From assembly GCA_964593725.1 (NCBI GenBank), contig CAZQJS010000003.1:1-64000 (forward strand): a stretch of DNA of 64,000 nt, in the 5' to 3' direction. Source of the stretch: JAIOSM01 sp964593725 (GTDB lineage: Bacteria > Desulfobacterota > Desulfobacteria > Desulfobacterales > Desulfobacteraceae). Below, one piece after another: positions 44,220-51,425 of this stretch; positions within the stretch are counted from its first letter, which is position 1; every line of letters begins with the position of its first letter. The translations under genes and the position numbers were made by a program. Under the pieces are notes generated by a model, which searched no databases, was not told the DNA's origin, and was given only the letters and a program-made list of their open reading frames with translations.

Positions 44220-45599
44220 ATGAAGCTTGTGGGCTCTGTTCTTAAAAAACTTTATAGAATTCTTGATAAAGAGTGTGTTAAGACAGAGAAGGAAGAGCTT
44301 GTACTCTATTCCTATGATGCAGCCGGGCAGTCTTTTCTGCCCGATGCCGTGGTTTTCCCAACCACAGAGGATCAGATTTCGCAGATTCTCAAGCTTGCGA
44401 ATCAAGAGAGATTTTATGTTACACCCAGGGGTAGTGGATCAGGCATGACCGGGGGGGCTTTACCCGTTAAAGGTGGTGTTGTGATGGTGCTCAACCGTCT
44501 GAACCGGATCATGACAATAGATTGTGAAAACCTTTATGTTAAGGTGCAGCCCGGTGTAATAACCGGCGATCTGCACCGTGCAGTGGAAGATCATGGTCTT
44601 TTTTATCCCCCGGATCCTGCGAGCTCAGCCTTTTGCACAATCGGAGGAAATATCGGAGAGTGTGCAGGAGGCCCAAGGGCTGTAAAGTATGGTGTTACAA
44701 GGGACTATGTCCTGGGGTTAAGGGCAGTTCTCCCAACGGGTGAAGTAATCAAAACAGGAGTTGCCACTTCCAAGGGAGTGGCAGGTTACGATCTCACGAG
44801 ATTGATAACCGGTTCAGAAGGTACTCTGGCTGTGGTCAGCGAAATTACTTTAAAGCTGATAGCACTTCCTGAAAAAGTCAAAACCATGGCCCTGCTCTTT
44901 GATAATGTTGAAAATGCAGCCGGCACAGTTTCTGAAATCATGGCAGAATCTGTTCTTCCAAGGTGTGTTGAGTTCATGGATTCAGCTTCAATAAATTGTG
45001 TTAAGGATAAGTTTGGATTTGATATACCCGGCAGTGTTGAAGCGATGCTGCTCATTGAAATTGATGGTGATGGAGATATTGTTGCAGATAATTTTAAAAA
45101 GCTTGAAGATTTTTTAAGGCCTAGAAATATTCAGAAAATTCTCTGTGCTGATAATGAAGAACAGGCAAAGGATCTATGGAAGGCACGAAAAGCTCTTTCT
45201 CCAGCATTATTTAAAATAGCGCCCAATAAAATCAATGAAGATATTGTTGTGCCTGTAAACAGGATCCCAGACCTTGTAAGAAAGATAGAAGATTTAAAGA
45301 GAACCAGAGGGTTTTTCATGGCAAGTTTTGGCCATGCAGGTGATGGCAATATTCATTGTAATCTCATGTATAACAAGCAGATACCAGGGGAGCAGGAAAA
45401 AGCCTGCAAAGTAGTTGATGAACTTTTTTCATTTGTCATTAAACTGGGCGGAACCATCACTGGTGAGCATGGTGTGGGAATTACAAAAAAAAGATACCTC
45501 CCCTGTGAAATAGGAACAACAGAGATTCAGATCATGGAAAAGATCAAGGCTGTTTTTGATCCTAATGGTATTTTAAATCCCGGGAAAATATTCAGTTAA
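44220..45599 (+). CDS. glcD: FAD-binding glycolate/lactate oxidase subunit (GlcD-like)
   Basis: A 459-residue flavoprotein of the FAD-linked oxidase C family that oxidises 2-hydroxy acids. The PCMH FAD domain (about 35-215) has TPRGSGSGMTGGALPV and the pyrophosphate/FAD segment PPDPASSAFCTIGGNIGE. The C-terminal cap has the HAGDGNIHCN motif and GEHGVGI with catalytic/metal His residues. It could be glycolate oxidase GlcD or a D-lactate dehydrogenase. No glcE/glcF or Fe-S partner gene is adjacent. Its ATG immediately follows the dnaA stop, so it is co-transcribed with dnaA. Confidence 0.9.
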   Translation: MKLVGSVLKKLYRILDKECVKTEKEELVLYSYDAAGQSFLPDAVVFPTTEDQISQILKLANQERFYVTPRGSGSGMTGGALPVKGGVVMVLNRLNRIMTIDCENLYVKVQPGVITGDLHRAVEDHGLFYPPDPASSAFCTIGGNIGECAGGPRAVKYGVTRDYVLGLRAVLPTGEVIKTGVATSKGVAGYDLTRLITGSEGTLAVVSEITLKLIALPEKVKTMALLFDNVENAAGTVSEIMAESVLPRCVEFMDSASINCVKDKFGFDIPGSVEAMLLIEIDGDGDIVADNFKKLEDFLRPRNIQKILCADNEEQAKDLWKARKALSPALFKIAPNKINEDIVVPVNRIPDLVRKIEDLKRTRGFFMASFGHAGDGNIHCNLMYNKQIPGEQEKACKVVDELFSFVIKLGGTITGEHGVGITKKRYLPCEIGTTEIQIMEKIKAVFDPNGILNPGKIFS

Positions 45600-45643
45600 A
45601 TTTTTGTTTTACGCTTCTGGATACGCCTTATAAGGTCTATGTT

Positions 45644-45862
45644 TTATTGCGGTTTTAATGGATAGTATTCCAGATTAATCAGTTTGTCCAGAATATCAAC
45701 CTTTGGATTACTTATCTGTTCCGCAATACATCTTAAGGATGTGGAACAATGGTGAGAGCATATTTTGTCACTTTTATCAAACTCTCCAAAGCAGTCAGGC
45801 ATGTCAAGAGAGTCATCCCTGGAAGATCTGCTGAAGATATTTTTTATCTGTTTTGTATCCAT
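45644..45862 (-). CDS. small four-cysteine hypothetical protein
   Basis: A 72-residue protein with a compact Cys motif CFGEFDKSDKIC...C...C (C-x10-C-x3-C-x5-C), suggesting one metal-binding site. Similar tiny proteins with 'CFG.FD..D..C..HC..S..C' are, to my recollection, recurrent in Desulfobacterota. No function is known to me. It follows hflX on the same strand with a 56-base gap, which supports it being real. The ribosome-binding site is weak. Confidence 0.6.
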   Translation of the reverse strand: MDTKQIKNIFSRSSRDDSLDMPDCFGEFDKSDKICSHHCSTSLRCIAEQISNPKVDILDKLINLEYYPLKPQ

Positions 45863-45918
45863 TATGTTTAACTGTTACCTTCCTGCACTGTTATTTTTTT
45901 TCAAAGTCTGCATTCATA

Positions 45919-47550
45919 TTAATTTAGACTTTTCTTTACCACAGATTCCAGCCTGCTTACAAGGGGTTCAAGAGTTTTTCTTTGGGTAGCTGATATGAGC
46001 AGGCCCTGATTAATAAGCCAGGCCCCATCAAAATCCCCATGGGTAACTCTATCCTGTTTATTAAATACATTAATTACAGGTGTTTTGTTAAGCTTCAATT
46101 CAGCCAGGATCTCTTCAACTGAATTCATCTGCTGTTTATACCTTTTATTACTGATATCGATCACATGGAGTATTACACTCGCATGTTCAAGCTCTTCAAG
46201 GGTTGCGTGAAATGCTTCCATGAGTTCCTTTGGAAGGTTCTGAATAAACCCCACAGTGTCAGTGATTATGGCTTCAGTATCCTTAGGAAATCTAAGTTTT
46301 CTGCTTGAAGGGTCAAGTGTTGCAAAGAGTTTGTTGGCAACCAGGATGTCACTCTTTGTAAGGGCATTTAAAAGGGTTGATTTCCCTGCATTTGTATATC
46401 CCACAATGGAAATCACAGGCAGATTATTCTTTTTACGTTTTGCCCTCTGCTGTGATCTGTGGGCACGGATTTTTTTGATCTCTTTTTTAAGTTTTGTGAT
46501 TTTTTCCCTTACCCTTCTACGGTTAATTTCAAGTTTTGTTTCACCAGGGCCCCGCCCTCCGATTCCTCCTGTAAGCCTTGACATAGCAGTGTTTTTGGTC
46601 GCAAGCCTTGGTAGAAGGTACTGCATCTGGGCAAGCTCTACCTGAAGTTTACCCTCTCTGCTTTTGGCCTGTTTTGCAAAGATGTCTAAAATAAGCTGGG
46701 TGCGGTCAATGACCTTCATTTCCACAAAGTTTGTAATTGACCTTATTTGAGATGGTGAAAGCTCCCTGTCAAAAATCAACATTGTTGCATATTGCTGAAT
46801 CGCTTTTATGGTAAGCTCCACAAGTTTGCCTTTACCCACCACATATTTTCCATGGATCATTTTTCTTTTTTGAACAATAGTATTAATAATCTTAATGCCA
46901 CAGGTCCTGCATAATTCCTTAAGCTCGTCAAGGGAAGCTTCTGCATGTTTTATATTTGAATTTGTTACATGTATTAAAATAGCTTTTTCCCTCCCCCTGG
47001 CAGCTTTATAAAGGGTGTTCCTTGAGGAAAGCTCACTCTCAATGGATTTAATATGGTTCAGACAGTCAATATCTAATTGATCAATGGAAAAGGGTGGTAA
47101 TACTTCATAGGGTTCACCCGTTGTTCCGGGAAGGATATGGCCTGCAAAAATATTGCCTGTGCTGCCATTTTCATTTATACAGACAGCAGCCATATAATCG
47201 AGCCTTAAAAGAGCAAGATCAGTTAAATCATCAAATGAAAGGGGTTCGTTTTTCAGGTGTGTATGGATACACCTTAAACCTTTGAGCCTGCCTGGAAGTG
47301 CCATATGGTCCATGGTAACAGGTATTACAATTCTATGGGGATCACCTGCAATTACATGGAAGGTTTTACCGTTACGGTCAATTAGAAGTCCAATCTGGCG
47401 TTTAATCTCGTGGGAGATGTTAACAAGTTCAAGAACCTGTTGTTCCGAGATTAAAAACCCGGGGGCAGTTCTGAAATTATATAGATTTTCAAGACGTTTC
47501 AGCTGGCTTGCCTTGAGCCCTGAAGTATTTCCAATGATTTTTTTCTTCAT
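45919..47550 (-). CDS. hflX: ribosome-associated GTPase HflX with N-terminal extension
   Basis: A 543-residue GTPase that splits stalled or heat-damaged ribosomes. The conserved HflX part runs from about residue 191 (ILIHVTNSN): GTP-bdg N domain with KYVVGKGKL, coiled coil with GGIGGRGPGETKLE, then the G domain (GYTNAGKST, DTVGF, NKQD). The first 190 residues are extra compared with the roughly 430-residue enteric protein. They contain H96-T-H98 and S105-F-D-D108, resembling a JAMM/MPN metal site, with E48 upstream. The start overlaps the dnaB stop (ATGA). Confidence 0.95.
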   Translation of the reverse strand: MKKKIIGNTSGLKASQLKRLENLYNFRTAPGFLISEQQVLELVNISHEIKRQIGLLIDRNGKTFHVIAGDPHRIVIPVTMDHMALPGRLKGLRCIHTHLKNEPLSFDDLTDLALLRLDYMAAVCINENGSTGNIFAGHILPGTTGEPYEVLPPFSIDQLDIDCLNHIKSIESELSSRNTLYKAARGREKAILIHVTNSNIKHAEASLDELKELCRTCGIKIINTIVQKRKMIHGKYVVGKGKLVELTIKAIQQYATMLIFDRELSPSQIRSITNFVEMKVIDRTQLILDIFAKQAKSREGKLQVELAQMQYLLPRLATKNTAMSRLTGGIGGRGPGETKLEINRRRVREKITKLKKEIKKIRAHRSQQRAKRKKNNLPVISIVGYTNAGKSTLLNALTKSDILVANKLFATLDPSSRKLRFPKDTEAIITDTVGFIQNLPKELMEAFHATLEELEHASVILHVIDISNKRYKQQMNSVEEILAELKLNKTPVINVFNKQDRVTHGDFDGAWLINQGLLISATQRKTLEPLVSRLESVVKKSLN

Positions 47551-48920
47551 TCATGTTCCTGATAAATATCAGGGGCAAGCTCTTCGAAACGTGTAAACTG
47601 GCCTTCAAAGTGCATATATGCTGTTCCGGTTGCTCCATTTCTGTTTTTTGCAACTATTATTTCGGCTTTGCCTTTGTCAGGGTTATCTTCTTCCCTATTA
47701 TATACCTCATCCCTGTAAATAAATGAGACAATATCTGCATCCTGTTCCAAAGCTCCTGATTCACGCAGATCAGAAAGAAGAGGCCTTTTGTTGTTACGTT
47801 GCTCAAGCATGCGGTTCAGCTGTGATAATGCAAGGATGGGAATATTAAGTTCCTTTGCCAGAGCTTTTAAGTTTCTGGAAATTTCTGCTATTTCAAGATC
47901 GCGTCTTTCAGACTGAAAGGGCGGTTTCATGAGCTGCAGATAATCTATGATGATCAATCCAAGACCGTGTTCTTTTTTAAGCCTCCGTGCCCTTGTCCTT
48001 ATGCCAAGGGATGAAATATTAGGTGAATCATCAATATAAATTGGAAGGTTGTTTAATATTCCTGCGGCTCCAGTTGCATTCTCCCAGTCCTCCGGGCTTA
48101 TAAATCCTGATTTAAGACGGGTGGAATCTATTCTGGCTTCAGATGTTAAAAGGCGCATGGATAATTGCTCCTTTGACATCTCAAGGGAGAACACAGCAAC
48201 AGGTATATTTTCATGTAATGCCACATTCCTTGCAATATTAAGGGCAAAGGCTGTTTTGCCCATGCTGGGGCGTGCTGCAAGTATAATAAGGTCTGACTTC
48301 TGAAGTCCTGAAGTTATGTCATCAAGTTTTGGATAACCTGTGGATATGCCGGAAAGCCCTCTTCCACTGCCCTGTTGTTCTTCTAAAGTATCAATATTTG
48401 TGTTAATAAGTTCGTTCAGGCTTGAAAATGATTTGCCCTGTTTGGAATCAGCAATCTGGAAAATTGCATTTTCAGCATAATCAATGATATCATCAAAATT
48501 ACCCTTGTCCCTGAGGCACTTATCTATAATTGAGGAAGCATTAACAATAAGTTTCCTTAAAGATGCTTTTCCATGAATTATTTTTGCATAGTGGGCAGCA
48601 TTCAAGGCAACAGGTGCTGCATCAGCAATTGAGGATAGAAATGCTGCTCCGCCAATTGCCTCAAGTTCCCCCTTTTCCTTGAGCCTGTTGGCAACAGTTA
48701 CAAGATCGGCAGGTTCATCCTTTGCAAAAAGTTCAATGATTGCAAGATATATTTTTTTGTGGGCACTTTTATAAAAATCTTCATGGGACAGGATATCAGA
48801 AACATCCAGCAAGGTTGAGTTGTCAATAAATATTGAACTCAGTACTGATTCCTCGGCTGAAATGTCCTGGGGCGGGGTTTTATCCAGCAGAGGGTCCAGA
48901 TTTTTGTCTGTTTTGGGCAT
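47547..48920 (-). CDS. dnaB: replicative DNA helicase DnaB
   Basis: Hexameric 5'-3' helicase of the replication fork, 457 residues. The N-terminal helical domain (about 12-120; PPQDISAEESVLSSIF) is joined by a linker to the RecA-like motor (about 185-450). Walker A is ARPSMGKTAFAL, Walker B LIIIDYLQLM, and the motif around ALSQLNR is present. Length is normal. It follows rplI after an 80-base gap containing a hairpin, and overlaps hflX downstream by four bases. The rplI-dnaB order is conserved in many bacteria. Confidence 0.98.
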   Translation of the reverse strand: MPKTDKNLDPLLDKTPPQDISAEESVLSSIFIDNSTLLDVSDILSHEDFYKSAHKKIYLAIIELFAKDEPADLVTVANRLKEKGELEAIGGAAFLSSIADAAPVALNAAHYAKIIHGKASLRKLIVNASSIIDKCLRDKGNFDDIIDYAENAIFQIADSKQGKSFSSLNELINTNIDTLEEQQGSGRGLSGISTGYPKLDDITSGLQKSDLIILAARPSMGKTAFALNIARNVALHENIPVAVFSLEMSKEQLSMRLLTSEARIDSTRLKSGFISPEDWENATGAAGILNNLPIYIDDSPNISSLGIRTRARRLKKEHGLGLIIIDYLQLMKPPFQSERRDLEIAEISRNLKALAKELNIPILALSQLNRMLEQRNNKRPLLSDLRESGALEQDADIVSFIYRDEVYNREEDNPDKGKAEIIVAKNRNGATGTAYMHFEGQFTRFEELAPDIYQEHE

Positions 48921-48953
48921 CTTGTACTATTGTGTATAATATTAAAATGTATT

Positions 48954-48991
48954 CTGCCCCTTGTCACATTTATTCAAGGTACAAGGGGCAG
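48954..48991 (-). terminator. strong hairpin between rplI and dnaB
   Basis: CTGCCCCTTGT and ACAAGGGGCAG (48954-48964 and 48981-48991) form an 11-bp perfect stem with a 16-base loop. It begins nine bases after the rplI stop and ends 34 bases before dnaB. In the direction of transcription the stem is followed by AATACATTTTAATATT rather than a clean U run. It is likely a partial terminator or processing site tuning dnaB relative to the ribosomal genes. Confidence 0.55.
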
Positions 48992-48999
48992 GGGTAATG

Positions 49000-49455
49000 T
49001 TATGGATTCTCAGTCTCAATTTCTACTTTGACTGTGATTTCAGGCTCAACATCTTTATAGAGCCTGATGGGGATTTTATACTCTCCCAGCTCTTTGATGG
49101 GCTCGGCAAGAAGTATGGACCTTCGTTCTATTTTAATGTCCTGCTCTTCTAAGGATGTTTTGATATCATTTGTTTTAATGGAGCCGTAAAGTTTTGTTTC
49201 ATCATGGGTTTTACGTTTTATGGTGATAACAACATCTTTTATTTTGTCAGCCATTTCTTCTGCAATCTTTTTTTCTTTTGCTATCTGAAGATCAAATTTT
49301 GCTTTAGTCTGATCCATCATTTTTCTGTTCTGTGGTGTTGCCTCAATTGCTTTTCCCTGGGGGAAAAGGTAATTTCTGGCATAGCCCGGAGCCACTTTAC
49401 ATTCTGTACCAATAATTCCAAGGGTGCTGATTGTCTCTTTTAATATAATTTTCAT
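49000..49455 (-). CDS. rplI: 50S ribosomal protein L9
   Basis: A 151-residue large-subunit protein with two RNA-binding domains joined by a long helix. It starts MKIILKETISTLG with the VAPGYARNYLFPQGKA signature. The C-terminal domain includes KLYGSIKTNDI. The ATG at 49455 is chosen: GGAG is a few bases upstream and the L9 N-terminus begins exactly there, whereas an upstream in-frame ATG would add 12 foreign residues. It is part of the rpsF-rpsR-DUF2232-rplI operon. Confidence 0.97.
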   Translation of the reverse strand: MKIILKETISTLGIIGTECKVAPGYARNYLFPQGKAIEATPQNRKMMDQTKAKFDLQIAKEKKIAEEMADKIKDVVITIKRKTHDETKLYGSIKTNDIKTSLEEQDIKIERRSILLAEPIKELGEYKIPIRLYKDVEPEITVKVEIETENP

Positions 49456-49494
49456 TTTTTTTCTCCATAAACCAGGTCTCGAAAAGACCAATAT

Positions 49495-50475
49495 TTAATT
49501 TTGTAAATTTTGTTGTAAATTAAGTTTCCTGAAATCAAACCAGGTATCAAAAAATCCTATCCCGACAATGAAAAGTGCAAAAATCTGCTGGATTATAATG
49601 AGTGTATAAATAAAGAATTTCAGTAAAACAGGGGACTTCTTTTTTTCAAAATAGAATGATACCACGGCAATGCCCTGGAAAAAATAAATGGGCATTAATA
49701 CTATGAATATGTTTAACCCGAGCATCTTTATGACTTCCATGGGAATAAAAGCAGAGCTTAAAGCTGCAATAGTAAGCCATACAAGGTATTCAGGAGCTTT
49801 CCATTGATTTAATATACCAAGCCATGACATTACAACTCCATCCCTTTTAAGTATCTTTTGAATCACAAGAACGTTAAACCATGTGATGAACATAAGTATG
49901 GTTGCAAATATTGAAGGAAGGATCATCATAACAGTATTTATAATAGCCTTAGAAGATTTTGCAAGTTCATCAAGCAGTTTCTGGTCAATTCCCATATCTG
50001 AATACATCTTAAAGCTGAATTCGATTAACTTTGTGACAAAGTCAATAATAATGGTAAGAATACTCTTATCATTGAACAAAGAGGTGAGACAGAACAGAAA
50101 AAAGCAAATAACCATTGTATTTAAAACAGTATACAAAATTGTTTTTTCTATGGAAATATGCCCCTCAAGAAAATTGCCCATTAAAAATCCTGTCAATAGG
50201 AATGAGCCAAAGAAGAGTAGATTAAAGGAAAGAGCCTGTATGACAATAGCAATAATCAGAAAAACCATAGCAGGGATTAGAGCTCCTTTGACTTTTCCAA
50301 GTTTCAGCCTGAAGTACAGAACAGGCAGGGGAAGAAAAGGGACTGTTAAAAACCCAATCAGGGGAGAACTGAGATTTGAGATGAGAATTAAAAGGCAAAG
50401 GAAAATTCCAGTTACTATATCCCTTATCTCATCATTATTATATGTCATATATCTGGTCAATTTCAGGTTGCTCAT
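49495..50475 (-). CDS. DUF2232 multi-pass membrane protein
   Basis: A 326-residue integral membrane protein with about eight hydrophobic helices and short loops. Its position between rpsR and rplI is where many bacteria place a DUF2232/YybS-like protein, and the N-terminal pattern (DIVTGIFLCLLILISNLSSPLIGFL) fits that family. Function is unknown; S-component-like or cell-division roles have been suggested for relatives. The start lies 13 bases after the rpsR stop without a clear Shine-Dalgarno, so it may rely on coupling. Confidence 0.8.
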   Translation of the reverse strand: MSNLKLTRYMTYNNDEIRDIVTGIFLCLLILISNLSSPLIGFLTVPFLPLPVLYFRLKLGKVKGALIPAMVFLIIAIVIQALSFNLLFFGSFLLTGFLMGNFLEGHISIEKTILYTVLNTMVICFFLFCLTSLFNDKSILTIIIDFVTKLIEFSFKMYSDMGIDQKLLDELAKSSKAIINTVMMILPSIFATILMFITWFNVLVIQKILKRDGVVMSWLGILNQWKAPEYLVWLTIAALSSAFIPMEVIKMLGLNIFIVLMPIYFFQGIAVVSFYFEKKKSPVLLKFFIYTLIIIQQIFALFIVGIGFFDTWFDFRKLNLQQNLQN

Positions 50476-50488
50476 TTAATAATTTAAT

Positions 50489-50725
50489 CTAGAATTTACC
50501 TACATAGGGCAGAAGAGCTATGTGACGTGCTCTTTTTATGGTGGTTGAAAGCTCTCTTTGGTGTTTTGCACATGTTCCGGTTATTCTTCTGGGGATTATT
50601 TTCCCACGTTCGGTAATGAACTGCTTTAATGCCTTAGGGTCTTTATAATCCATATTGAGGTTGTCATCCACGCAAAATCTGCATATTTTACGCCGGTTAA
50701 AAATTTTTTTATTCTGATACGCCAT
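50489..50725 (-). CDS. rpsR: 30S ribosomal protein S18
   Basis: A 78-residue protein that pairs with S6 on the 16S platform. It has ICRFC with a further Cys downstream (CVDDN...C in GTCAKHQ), giving the zinc-binding form of S18. The core RRITGTCAKHQRELSTTIKRARHIALLPY is canonical. AAGGAG is seven bases before the ATG. It lies about 80 bases after rpsF on the same strand. Confidence 0.98.
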   Translation of the reverse strand: MAYQNKKIFNRRKICRFCVDDNLNMDYKDPKALKQFITERGKIIPRRITGTCAKHQRELSTTIKRARHIALLPYVGKF

Positions 50726-50806
50726 TTAACTGCTCCTTCATAAATTATATTTTTTAATTAAAACTAAAAAAATAAAGTGTTTTATCCATATGCACAAGTA
50801 TTATGT

Positions 50807-51226
50807 TTACTGGATTGTCTCTTCTGCCTGTTCAGGTTCATCTGGTTTGGTTTCAACTTCAGCTTCAGCTTCTGTTTCAGTTATAGCCTCTGTTTCAGAA
50901 TCGGTCTCAAGTGCGGCAGTTACAGCATCCAGATCAATAGTTTCTGCCTTGAGAATGGTCATGAACTTCATGATATTATCATCAAGTCTGAAAATTCTTT
51001 CAAGTTCGTCAACAACCTTGCCATCACCTGCATAGGTCATGCACACATAAAATCCATGGCTTTTTTTCCTGATTTCATAGGCCAGCTTTTTGTTGCCCCA
51101 TTCATCAAAATCAAGAATAGTACCGCCTTGTTGTGTGATTGTGTTCCGGGTTTTTTCAAATAATTCTATCTGTTTTTTTTCCTGAAGATCTGAGTTTGAG
51201 ATGAAAATAGTTTCGTATTTTCTCAT
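50807..51226 (-). CDS. rpsF: 30S ribosomal protein S6
   Basis: A 139-residue protein of the 30S platform, binding as a heterodimer with S18. The ferredoxin-like fold occupies residues 1-95: YETIFISNSDLQEKK, then GNKKLAYEIRKKSHGFYVCMTY, then FRLDDNIMKFMTI. Residues about 108-139 form an acidic tail of Glu/Thr repeats (TETEAEAEVETKPDEPEQ), longer than usual. AAAGGAG precedes the ATG. A leader hairpin with a CCG bulge upstream suggests autoregulation by S6:S18. Confidence 0.97.
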   Translation of the reverse strand: MRKYETIFISNSDLQEKKQIELFEKTRNTITQQGGTILDFDEWGNKKLAYEIRKKSHGFYVCMTYAGDGKVVDELERIFRLDDNIMKFMTILKAETIDLDAVTAALETDSETEAITETEAEAEVETKPDEPEQAEETIQ

Positions 51227-51233
51227 TTTGACT

Positions 51234-51278
51234 CCTTTCGGGTTTACAGCCTGGACAAATCATTTATGCCAAGCAAGG
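51234..51278 (-). promoter_or_regulatory. candidate S6:S18-binding leader RNA motif
   Basis: In the rpsF leader (minus-strand RNA) an outer stem CCUU (51278-51275) pairs with AAGG (51237-51234). An inner stem CUUGG (51273-51269) pairs with CCAGG (51254-51250). The 3' side bulge holds a CCG triplet (51241-51239), and the outer stem's AAGG lies in the Shine-Dalgarno. This layout matches the published S6:S18 autoregulatory motif, a hairpin with a CCG in a bulge mimicking the 16S site. Base pairs were drawn by eye. Confidence 0.55.
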
Positions 51279-51316
51279 ATTAAAATAAAATTTTCTATAT
51301 TTTTATAGAACTGATA

Positions 51317-51345
51317 TTAATAGCACCCAAATTGCTTTTAGTCAA
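51317..51345 (-). promoter_or_regulatory. sigma-70 promoter of the rpsF operon
   Basis: On the minus strand TTGACT (51340-51345, 5/6), an exact 17-base spacer and TATTAA (51317-51322, 4/6) lie about 90 bases before the rpsF ATG. That leaves room for the structured leader. It is the best promoter-like pair in this gap. Confidence 0.6.
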
Positions 51346-51425
51346 TATCAAATAAGCTTTTCCAAAGCTTCAGGTTAAATAATATATGAAAGACCTGACA
51401 GCCATTGTTAACATATTAAAAACAG

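Noticed and set aside
45626..45635. CCTTATAAGG palindrome after glcD
   Set aside because: Only 10 bp with no loop or U tract; expected by chance in AT-rich DNA and not a convincing terminator.
50777..51163. Large reading frames antisense to rpsF
   Set aside because: They mirror the repetitive Glu/Thr codons of the S6 tail and have low-complexity Ser/Phe composition with no homology pattern.
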